Below, one piece after another: positions 1-6,355 of a stretch of 6,355 bases of DNA. Where the stretch lies: positions 1 through 6,355 of the forward strand of contig CAJJLI010000135.1 of NCBI GenBank assembly GCA_905192625.1, written 5' to 3'. How positions within the stretch are numbered: position 1 is the stretch's first letter; each line of letters starts with the position of its first letter. The notes beneath the pieces are model-generated. The model searched no databases. It was not told the origin of the DNA and worked only from the letters and a program-made list of their open reading frames with translations. Source of the DNA: an uncultured Clostridium sp. Its GTDB lineage: Bacteria; Bacillota; Clostridia; Lachnospirales; Lachnospiraceae. Position numbers and translations under genes: made by a program.

Positions 1-169
1 AGGTTGGTTTGATTTGCGATTGCAACAGCATGCCGATAATGGAGGATTCCGGCATACATTAGCGCCAGCAATATGTTATGCAATTGTTGCGTTGATTCTA
101 ATCTTTTGGTATCCGTTAAGCAGAAAAAAATTAGATGAAGTTAACAAAAAGTTAAGACCAAATATGTAA
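1..169 (+). CDS. C-terminal fragment of a probable GPH-family sugar/glucuronide:cation symporter
   Basis: This is the last 55 codons of a gene that begins outside the window; the frame starts at base 2 and ends at TAA 167-169. A hydrophobic stretch (His-Thr-Leu-Ala-Pro-Ala-Ile through Ile-Phe-Trp-Tyr) forms one terminal membrane helix. It is followed by a basic cytoplasmic tail, YPLSRKKLDEVNKKL. This 'helix, then YPL, then K/R-rich amphipathic tail' ending is typical of glycoside-pentoside-hexuronide (MelB/UidB-like) secondary transporters. Mannonate dehydratase starts 18 bases downstream in the same direction, so the two are very probably co-transcribed, which fits uptake of glucuronides or uronates. 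The substrate cannot be read from this fragment. Another 12-helix secondary transporter family is the main alternative. Confidence 0.7.
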   Translation, partial: GWFDLRLQQHADNGGFRHTLAPAICYAIVALILIFWYPLSRKKLDEVNKKLRPNM

Positions 170-171
170 AA

Positions 172-190
172 AAGAGAGGAACTAAATATG
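172..190 (+). promoter_or_regulatory. Ribosome binding site of uxuA
   Basis: A purine-rich GAGAGGA at 174-180 lies 7 bases before the ATG at 188. It occupies the whole 18-base gap after the transporter stop, leaving no room for a separate promoter, so uxuA should be translated from the transporter mRNA. Confidence 0.7.
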
Positions 191-1237
191 AAATTATCAT
201 TTCGTTGGTATGGAGAAGAAGATCCAGTAAAAATCCAGTATATTAAGCAAATACCGAAAATGAATAGTATTGTTACTGCAGTGTATGATGTTGCTGTTGG
301 TGAAGTATGGAGCGAAGAAAGCATAAAAAGACTGAAAGAAGTGGTTGAAAATGCCGGCTTAGCTTTCGATGTAATTGAAAGTGTACCAGTACATGAAGAT
401 ATTAAACTAGGTAAAGAAACAAGAGATCAATACATTGAAAATTACAAAGAAAATATCAGAAGACTTGGTAAATATGGAGTAAAATGCATCTGCTATAACT
501 TCATGCCAGTATTTGACTGGACAAGAACTCAGTTGGATAAAGAATTAGAAGATGGTTCAACTGCGTTGGTATATTATAAAGATCAATTAGAAAAAATGGA
601 TCCACTTACTGGTGAATTATCCTTACCAGGCTGGGATTCAAGCTACAAAAAAGAAGATCTACAAAAATTATTTGATGATTATTCAAAAATCACAAAAGAA
701 GATTTATGGGCTAACTTAGAATATTTCTTAAAAGAAATCATTCCAGTAGCGGAAGAAAACGATATTGTGATGGCAATCCATCCAGACGATCCACCATTTG
801 ATATTTTCGGATTACCACGTATTATCACTACAGAAGAAAACTTAGAAAGATTCTTAAAATTAGTAGATAGTAAGTATAATGGACTTACCCTTTGTACTGG
901 TTCCTTAGGATGTGTAAAGTCCAATGATATCTACTCTATGATTGATAAATTTACTAAGATGGGACGTCTACATTTCATTCACGTTCGTAATGTTAAAATA
1001 TTAGATGATGGAAGCTTTGAAGAAAGTGCACATTGTTCTGATTGTGGTTCCTTAGATATGGTAAAGATTATGAGCATCCTTCATAAAAACAAGTTTACTG
1101 GATATTTAAGACCAGACCACGGCAGAATGATATGGGGCGAAACTGGAAAACCTGGTTACGGCTTATATGACCGTGCACTAGGTGCAAGTTATTTAACTGG
1201 TATTTGGGAAGCTTTAAATAAAATAGAAACAAAATAA
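188..1237 (+). CDS. uxuA: D-mannonate dehydratase
   Basis: A 349-residue cytoplasmic enzyme that dehydrates D-mannonate to 2-keto-3-deoxy-D-gluconate. It opens with [14 protein letters not shown], characteristic of UxuA, and the family landmarks of this TIM-barrel metalloenzyme occur in order: [13 protein letters not shown] (around 101-113), AIHPDDPP with His198, LCTGSLG with Cys236, HFIHVRNV with His262 and His265, RPDHGR with Asp310 and His311, and [10 protein letters not shown] with Tyr324. His198, Cys236, His265 and Asp310 correspond to the Mn-binding set described for this family, and His311/Tyr324 to the proposed catalytic pair; that mapping is from memory of the family. The length fits the shorter Gram-positive form; the E. 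coli enzyme is nearly 400 residues. The start is fixed by a good ribosome binding site. The mannonate-producing uxuB follows after 29 bases. No truncation or missing key residue is seen. Confidence 0.96.
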   Translation: MKLSFRWYGEEDPVKIQYIKQIPKMNSIVTAVYDVAVGEVWSEESIKRLKEVVENAGLAFDVIESVPVHEDIKLGKETRDQYIENYKENIRRLGKYGVKCICYNFMPVFDWTRTQLDKELEDGSTALVYYKDQLEKMDPLTGELSLPGWDSSYKKEDLQKLFDDYSKITKEDLWANLEYFLKEIIPVAEENDIVMAIHPDDPPFDIFGLPRIITTEENLERFLKLVDSKYNGLTLCTGSLGCVKSNDIYSMIDKFTKMGRLHFIHVRNVKILDDGSFEESAHCSDCGSLDMVKIMSILHKNKFTGYLRPDHGRMIWGETGKPGYGLYDRALGASYLTGIWEALNKIETK

Positions 1238-1254
1238 TATAAATGAGTATGTAG

Positions 1255-1269
1255 ATAGGAGTTAATATG
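1255..1269 (+). promoter_or_regulatory. Ribosome binding site of uxuB
   Basis: ATAGGAG at 1255-1261 lies 5 bases before the ATG at 1267. It decides the start of the SDR gene. The 29-base gap after uxuA contains no promoter or terminator, consistent with one operon. Confidence 0.65.
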
Positions 1270-2115
1270 AAAAATCCATTCAATATTGATTTAAATGGCA
1301 AAGTAGCCGTAGTTACTGGAGCAGGTGGAGTATTATGTAGCATGTTTGCAAAATCACTTGCAATGTGTGGAGCAAAAGTTGCACTTTTAGATCGTAACCT
1401 TGAAGCTGCAACACAGTATGCGAATGAAATTGTTGCAGAAGGTTATGTTGCAAAAGCATATCAGGTAGATGTTTTAAGTAAAGAAAGCTTAATGAGTGCA
1501 AGAGAAGAGATCCGTAAAGACCTTGGAACATGCGATATATTGATTAATGGAGCTGGCGGTAACAATCCAAGAGCAACAACTACAAAAGAATATTATTTTA
1601 ATGGAGATATTGAAAAAGATCTTGTATCATTTTTCAATTTAGATCCAGCAGGTGTTGAATTTGTATTTAACTTAAACTTTTTAGGTACATTAATTCCATC
1701 TCAAGTGTTTGTAGAAGACATGCTTAACAAAGAAGATGCAAGCGTAATTAACATTTCTTCTATGAATGCATATACACCATTAACTAAGATTCCAGCGTAT
1801 TCTGGAGCAAAAGCTGCAATTAGTAACTTTACTCAGTGGATGGCAGTACATTTTGCACAAACAGGAATTCGTGTAAATGCAATCGCACCTGGATTCTTCT
1901 CAACAAAGCAAAATGCTGCATTGTTATTTAATGAGGATGGAACACCAACAGAAAGAACAGGAAAAATCTTATCCGCTACTCCTATGGGACGTTTTGGAGA
2001 ATCTGAAGAATTACTTGGAGCATTGTTGTTCTTAATTTCAAGAGAAGCAGCTGGATTTATTACAGGTGTTGTTATTCCAGTAGACGGCGGTTTTAGCGCA
2101 TATTCTGGAGTGTAA
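1267..2115 (+). CDS. uxuB: D-mannonate oxidoreductase / fructuronate reductase, SDR type
   Basis: A 282-residue short-chain dehydrogenase/reductase predicted to interconvert D-fructuronate and D-mannonate with NAD(P)H, the step before UxuA. The Rossmann fold is clear: VVTGAGGVLC at 14-24 (dinucleotide loop), an acidic residue after the second strand (LLDRN, near 41), NGAG at 94-97, catalytic Ser165 in NISSMN, and Tyr178-x3-Lys182 in AYSGAK. RVNAIAPGFF and the C-terminal VIPVDGGFSAYSGV complete the family pattern. The third glycine of the usual TGxxxGxG loop is Cys24. The SDR type matches the Gram-positive UxuB (B. subtilis YjmF) and is unrelated to the larger E. coli UxuB, a polyol-dehydrogenase-type protein. 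The mannonate role rests on adjacency to uxuA plus these features; a generic gluconate or sugar-acid SDR is the alternative. TGCs and frame are intact. Confidence 0.88.
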   Translation: MKNPFNIDLNGKVAVVTGAGGVLCSMFAKSLAMCGAKVALLDRNLEAATQYANEIVAEGYVAKAYQVDVLSKESLMSAREEIRKDLGTCDILINGAGGNNPRATTTKEYYFNGDIEKDLVSFFNLDPAGVEFVFNLNFLGTLIPSQVFVEDMLNKEDASVINISSMNAYTPLTKIPAYSGAKAAISNFTQWMAVHFAQTGIRVNAIAPGFFSTKQNAALLFNEDGTPTERTGKILSATPMGRFGESEELLGALLFLISREAAGFITGVVIPVDGGFSAYSGV

Positions 2116-2129
2116 AAAACCATTGATAA

Positions 2130-2167
2130 AAGCAGATAAATCTTTTTAGATAAGGATTTATCTGCTT
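2130..2167 (+). other. Perfect 13-bp intergenic hairpin between uxuB and uidA
   Basis: AAGCAGATAAATC at 2130-2142 is an exact inverted repeat of 2155-2167, with a 12-base loop. No T-tract follows on the plus strand (the next bases are AACAGAATAAG), so it is not a standard intrinsic terminator. Placed 14 bases after the uxuB stop and 13 bases before the uidA ribosome binding site, it could be an mRNA-stabilising or processing stem that sets different transcript levels for the two genes, or a dyad for a DNA-binding protein. The structure is seen directly; the role is inferred. Confidence 0.7.
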
Positions 2168-2179
2168 AACAGAATAAGA

Positions 2180-2196
2180 AAGGGAGAGGTTTTATG
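2180..2196 (+). promoter_or_regulatory. Ribosome binding site of uidA
   Basis: AAGGGAGAGG at 2180-2189 precedes the ATG at 2194 by four bases and lies just outside the intergenic hairpin, so the site stays accessible when that stem folds. Confidence 0.65.
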
Positions 2197-3993
2197 CTAT
2201 ATCCAATTTTAAATGAATCAAGAAACTTAATTGATTTATCAGGGGTTTGGGAATTAAAACTTGATGATGGAACAGGATTTGATAAGGAGTGGTATGCAAA
2301 GAAGCTAGACAATACGTATCATATCGCTGTACCAGCATCCTATAATGATCAAGTGGAAGATATTAATTTCCGTGATCATTATGGTTATGTATTTTACCAA
2401 AGAAATGTTGCTATTCCTAAAATGATTACATCAGAGCGTGTAGTATTAAGATTTGGTGCTGTTACTCATTATGCAAAGGTTTACTGGAATGGTAAATTAA
2501 TTAAAGAGCATAAAGGCGGATTTTTACCATTTGAAGTAGAAATCAATGATTATATAAAATCTGGTGATAACCTTTTAACGGTTGCAGTGGATAATGTGGT
2601 TGATTTAAGTACATTGCCAGTGGGAAGCGAAACTGGTGGTAACATGCTAGGAGCTGCACTACCATCCATGCCTGGTGTAACAACAAAAAAAGAAAATGCA
2701 CCAAACTTCGATTTCTTTAACTATGCTGGTATTACAAGACCAGTTAAAATATATACAACTCCAAAAAATTATATTAAAGACATTACAGTCACTTCAAAAG
2801 TAAGTGGAAAGGATGCAGTTGTATCTTATAGTGTTGAAACTGTAGGAGAAGGTAATGTATCCGTTCAAATCGTAGATGAAGATGGAGCTGTAGTAGGAAC
2901 TGCAAATGGAACATCCGGTGAAGTAGAAATCAAAGATGTTAAGTTATGGCAGCCATTGAATGCGTATTTATATACTGCTAAAGTAAGCTTTGGTGAAGAT
3001 AGCTATGATCAGACATTTGGTGTTCGTACCGTTGAGGTAAAAGGAACAAAATTCTTAATCAATGGCGAACCATTTTATTTCAAAGGCTTTGGTAAGCATG
3101 AAGATTCCAACTTCCGTGGTAGAGGACTTGATGAAGTTCTAAATGTAAAAGATATATCCTTGATGAAATGGATGGGAGCAAACTCCTTTAGAACAAGCCA
3201 TTATCCTTATTCTGAAGAAATGATGAATTTATGCGATAGAGAAGGTATTGTAGTTATTGATGAAACCCCAGCCGTTGGTGTTACTATGAATTTTGGTGCA
3301 ACAAAGGGACCAAAACCAGTAGATAGCTTCAAGATTTTAAGAACCCATGAACATCACCGTGAAGTAATTGTTGATATGATTGCTCGCGATAAGAATCATC
3401 CTTGTGTAGTTATGTGGTCATTAGCAAATGAAAGTGACACTATTACATTTCCAGATAGTGCCTATGAATATTATAAGCCACTATATGATTTAGCTCATGA
3501 ATGTGACCCAGAAAGTCGCCCTGCAACGATTGTAGGTGTGCAAATGGGCTATGAAGGTGATAAAACATTACCGATGACTGATGTTATTTGTTTGAATCGT
3601 TACTATGGATGGTATATCTATGGTGGTGACTTAAATGCAGCAAAACAAGCACTTCAAATCGAATTCGATTATTGGAAGCAGTATAACAAGCCATTAATGT
3701 TCACTGAATATGGTGCAGATACGGTAGCAGGATTGCATCTTGCAACACCAACCATGTTTACAGAAGAATATCAAGTAGATTATCTTGAAGCAAATCATGA
3801 AATATTTGATAAAAATGATTTCTTCATTGGTGAACAAGTATGGAATTTTGCAGACTTTGCAACAATCCAGGGAATCAATCGTGTGGATGGTAATAAAAAA
3901 GGTGTATTTACAAGGGATAGACGACCAAAACTTGCAGCACATTACTTAAAACATAGATGGAATAAGATTCCTGATTTCGGATACAAGAAGTAA
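2194..3993 (+). CDS. uidA: Beta-glucuronidase, glycoside hydrolase family 2
   Basis: A 599-residue enzyme (E. coli GUS is 603) that hydrolyses beta-D-glucuronides to free glucuronate. It has no signal peptide, so it acts in the cytoplasm on imported conjugates. Domains in order: jelly-roll sugar-binding (about 1-188), immunoglobulin-like (about 189-280) and TIM barrel (about 282-599). The GH2 signature NSFRTSHYPYSEEM begins at Asn330. Acid/base Glu413 lies in SLANESDT and nucleophile Glu505 in FTEYGADT. The glucuronate-recognising residues are present: Asp173 in NFDFFNYAG, Tyr470/Tyr474 in NRYYGWY, and the carboxylate-binding N-x-K motif at Asn567-Lys569, which separates glucuronidases from beta-galactosidases. 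The active-site loop after ETPAVG is about six residues shorter than in E. coli. It sits last in the operon and ends 79 bases before a terminator, so it supplies glucuronate to the upstream genes. A galacturonidase is a less likely alternative. Confidence 0.96.
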   Translation: MLYPILNESRNLIDLSGVWELKLDDGTGFDKEWYAKKLDNTYHIAVPASYNDQVEDINFRDHYGYVFYQRNVAIPKMITSERVVLRFGAVTHYAKVYWNGKLIKEHKGGFLPFEVEINDYIKSGDNLLTVAVDNVVDLSTLPVGSETGGNMLGAALPSMPGVTTKKENAPNFDFFNYAGITRPVKIYTTPKNYIKDITVTSKVSGKDAVVSYSVETVGEGNVSVQIVDEDGAVVGTANGTSGEVEIKDVKLWQPLNAYLYTAKVSFGEDSYDQTFGVRTVEVKGTKFLINGEPFYFKGFGKHEDSNFRGRGLDEVLNVKDISLMKWMGANSFRTSHYPYSEEMMNLCDREGIVVIDETPAVGVTMNFGATKGPKPVDSFKILRTHEHHREVIVDMIARDKNHPCVVMWSLANESDTITFPDSAYEYYKPLYDLAHECDPESRPATIVGVQMGYEGDKTLPMTDVICLNRYYGWYIYGGDLNAAKQALQIEFDYWKQYNKPLMFTEYGADTVAGLHLATPTMFTEEYQVDYLEANHEIFDKNDFFIGEQVWNFADFATIQGINRVDGNKKGVFTRDRRPKLAAHYLKHRWNKIPDFGYKK

Positions 3994-4072
3994 TCATAAA
4001 TAATATAATTTGATAAAATATAATAATATAAAGGTTTCATAAGACTTGAATAAAGCTTAAGTTTGAAATACG

Positions 4073-4112
4073 AAAAGCATGGCCATTCTACATCAATGGC
4101 CATGCTTTTTTT
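4073..4112 (+). terminator. Strong intrinsic terminator of the glucuronide operon
   Basis: A perfect 15-bp stem (4073-4087 with 4095-4109) encloses a 7-base loop and runs into seven T residues at 4106-4112. The stem core GCATGGCCATT is G/C-rich. It isolates the operon from enolase. On the opposite strand only four T follow the stem, so it should act mainly on rightward transcripts. Confidence 0.93.
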
Positions 4113-4155
4113 GCACTTCTGAGGATGCGCACTCGTTATAGCAAAGGCCCTAACT

Positions 4156-4184
4156 CTGAAAGTATTAAAATGAAGTTCTATAAT
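4156..4184 (+). promoter_or_regulatory. Candidate sigma-A promoter of enolase
   Basis: A perfect TATAAT at 4179-4184 stands 17 bases downstream of CTGAAA at 4156-4161, which matches TTGACA at four of six positions. It lies between the operon terminator and enolase and would give a leader of about 140 bases. A second possibility is an extended -10, TGTTATGAT at 4226-4234, with no good -35. The sequence cannot decide between them. Confidence 0.45.
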
Positions 4185-4314
4185 TTTAAATATGCAAAGT
4201 ACAAATATGATTAATTGCGCATAATTGTTATGATATCGAAGAATTAGTAAGTATAGAATGATATTGAATTGGATATAAATGAAAAGGAGTGGTTTTCGTA
4301 AGTTTAAGTAATGA

Positions 4315-5643
<1,329 letters not shown>

Positions 5644-5660
5644 AAGTATGTATTCTCTAG

Positions 5661-5880
5661 AATTTTCGTTCATTAGGTGTTGCAAACGGAACTCAATTTT
5701 CGTTCATTAAGTGTTGCGTACGAGACCCTATTCGCGTTCATTAAGTGCTTTAAGGAACTCAATTCTCGTTTATTAAGTGTTTTTAAGGTACTCAATTCGC
5801 GTTCATTAATGTTTTAATGGCACTCAATTCTCATTGATTAAGAGTTTTAATGGAACTTCAATTGTAGCTATTAAGCATTA
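5661..5880. repeat. Degenerate tandem array, six full units of 32-34 bp plus a partial seventh
   Basis: Units start at 5661, 5695, 5729, 5761, 5794, 5826 and (partial) 5860. The shared core is AATTCTCGTTCATTAAGTG, followed by a variable T/A-rich part and GGAACTC. Units abut without spacers. Neighbouring units are most alike (1 with 2 share GTGTTGC; 5 with 6 share TTTTAATGG), which suggests stepwise local duplication. Most units are imperfect palindromes: in unit 3, 5736-5745 can pair with 5749-5758 around a 3-base loop with one mismatch and one wobble; in unit 5, CATTAA 5804-5809 pairs with TTAATG 5814-5819. Unit lengths do not keep a reading frame and all frames hit stops, so it is non-coding. 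It lies in the 3' flank of enolase and no function is recognised. Confidence 0.85.
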
Positions 5881-5886
5881 TTAATA

Positions 5887-5921
5887 AAAAAGAAGGAGGA
5901 GATTTAATCTCCTCCTATTTT
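5887..5921. terminator. Bidirectional terminator between enolase and the convergent small gene
   Basis: AGGAGGAGAT at 5894-5903 pairs perfectly with ATCTCCTCCT at 5907-5916 around a 3-base loop. Rightward transcripts meet a short ATTTT after the stem. Leftward transcripts meet TTCTTTTTT (complement of 5885-5893), a better T-tract. It would end both the enolase transcript and the minus-strand small gene, whose TAA stop is the loop itself (5904-5906). Confidence 0.8.
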
Positions 5922-6113
5922 GCATGGTTTTGTAATCTTACATGAATAATGTTTCACAACATTGCCGCTCATTTTATGTACATTATTATGATTGCACAAA
6001 TTATTATCCTTATGATAAGTTTTATGGTCATACATATCGAAATGTTCACCCAAAGTTACGTCATAGGGAAGAATAGGAGTATATTCTTTCGAATCAGAAA
6101 AAGCCATATTCAA
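5904..6113 (-). CDS. Small uncharacterised His/Asn/Lys-rich protein with three cysteines
   Basis: I do not recognise this protein. The frame is 69 codons from TTG 6113, or 67 from ATG 6107 (MAFSDSKEYTPILPYDVTLG...). It is hydrophilic with no signal peptide or membrane segment. The second half is rich in His (six in all), Asn, Lys and Tyr, with Cys in LCNHNN, YSCKI and PCKI, ending IGGD. Support for a real gene is contextual: a candidate promoter at 6150-6178 on the same strand, AGGA at 6120-6123 as a weak ribosome binding site (six bases from the TTG, twelve from the ATG), and a hairpin with a good leftward T-tract exactly at the stop. It converges on enolase. A small spore-coat-like or metal-binding protein is conceivable, but no motif proves it. 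Chance open frame is the main alternative. Confidence 0.5.
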   Translation of the reverse strand: MNMAFSDSKEYTPILPYDVTLGEHFDMYDHKTYHKDNNLCNHNNVHKMSGNVVKHYSCKITKPCKIGGD

Positions 6114-6149
6114 TTCACATCCTGTTCTATATTAAAATTTCGTATCTGT

Positions 6150-6178
6150 ATTTTACTACGTATATGAACGGATTACAA
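6150..6178 (-). promoter_or_regulatory. Candidate promoter of the small minus-strand gene
   Basis: On the minus strand, TTGTAA (6178-6173) is followed after exactly 17 bases by TAAAAT (6155-6150), matching four and five of six consensus positions. It would start transcription near 6143, about 30 bases before the first possible start codon of the small gene. Confidence 0.45.
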
Positions 6179-6277
6179 GAAAATGATGGTGAAATAATAT
6201 AGGTAAAATGTCAGATTGACGGCGGATTTATCCAGTTTTTGTCTGTTGTGAAAATTTCATGATGAATGGTATGTTTC

Positions 6278-6306
6278 TTGAGATATTGTAGAAATGAGGT
6301 GATAAT
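6278..6306 (+). promoter_or_regulatory. Sigma-A-type promoter pointing out of the right edge
   Basis: TTGAGA at 6278-6283 and GATAAT at 6301-6306 each match five of six consensus bases and are separated by exactly 17 bases. It would initiate near 6313 toward a gene beyond the window. The final three bases are ATG (6353-6355), preceded by GATAGG at 6342-6347, and could be its start, though this cannot be confirmed. The rest of 6179-6277 shows no supported feature. Confidence 0.5.
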
Positions 6307-6355
6307 TTGATATAACGCTATAATTGAAGTAGTTTAGGTAAGATAGGCACAGATG

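Noticed and set aside
2123..2151. TTGATA at 2123 as the -35 box of a separate uidA promoter
   Set aside because: At 17-18 bases spacing only TTAGAT or TAGATA is found, matching about half of the -10 consensus, and it falls within the hairpin loop.
4170..4214. 14-codon frame MKFYNFKYAKYKYD upstream of enolase as a leader peptide
   Set aside because: It contains the candidate -10 box itself, so it would not be on the transcript, and it lacks a good ribosome binding site.
5661..5880. Possible CRISPR array, because the units are 32-34 bp
   Set aside because: Units abut directly with no unique spacers, they are degenerate, and no cas gene is nearby.
5893..5901. AAGGAGGAG as a near-perfect ribosome binding site
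   Set aside because: No start codon follows at proper spacing; it is the left arm of the terminator hairpin.
5904..6113. Small minus-strand protein as a lanthipeptide or other modified peptide precursor
   Set aside because: It has Ser/Thr/Cys near the C-terminus, but the Gly-Gly is terminal rather than at a leader junction and no modification or export genes are in view.
5949..6167. Plus-strand frame of 72 codons rich in Ile/Met
   Set aside because: No ribosome binding site precedes it; it mirrors the minus-strand small gene, and its hydrophobicity comes from the opposite strand's His/Asn codons.

Overview
The window is AT-rich and gene-dense. It reads like a low-GC Firmicute, most likely a Lachnospiraceae-type Clostridia: purine-rich ribosome binding sites, A/T-ending codons, a TAA stop on every gene seen, and the Gram-positive form of the glucuronate pathway with a short-chain-dehydrogenase UxuB. 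The family assignment is inference; no marker gene fixes the species.

Layout. Positions 1-3993 hold the 3' end of a rightward glucuronide-utilization operon: the C-terminus of a probable GPH-family sugar symporter (cut by the window edge), mannonate dehydratase (uxuA), an SDR-type mannonate oxidoreductase / fructuronate reductase (uxuB) and a GH2 beta-glucuronidase (uidA/gusA). The first three are separated by 18 and 29 bases. A perfect 13-bp hairpin without a T-tract lies between uxuB and uidA. A strong intrinsic terminator at 4073-4112 closes the operon. Together the genes would import a glucuronide, release glucuronate inside the cell, and carry fructuronate through mannonate to 2-keto-3-deoxygluconate (KDG). 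The isomerase UxaC, KDG kinase, KDG-phosphate aldolase and a regulator are not in this window.

Positions 4330-5643 hold a complete enolase gene with its own candidate promoter and a long leader. Its catalytic residues are intact, but several normally invariant neighbouring positions differ from the usual bacterial enolase.

Positions 5644-6355 are the least explained part. A degenerate head-to-tail array of six to seven 32-34 bp units, most able to fold into a small hairpin, follows enolase. Next is a hairpin terminator usable from both strands. Converging on it from the right is a short unrecognised minus-strand gene (His/Asn/Lys-rich, three Cys, about 67-69 residues) with a plausible promoter and ribosome binding site. 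The right edge carries a well-spaced sigma-A-type promoter pointing out of the window. The uronate operon looks ordinary; the repeat array and the small convergent gene are the parts most worth a second look.
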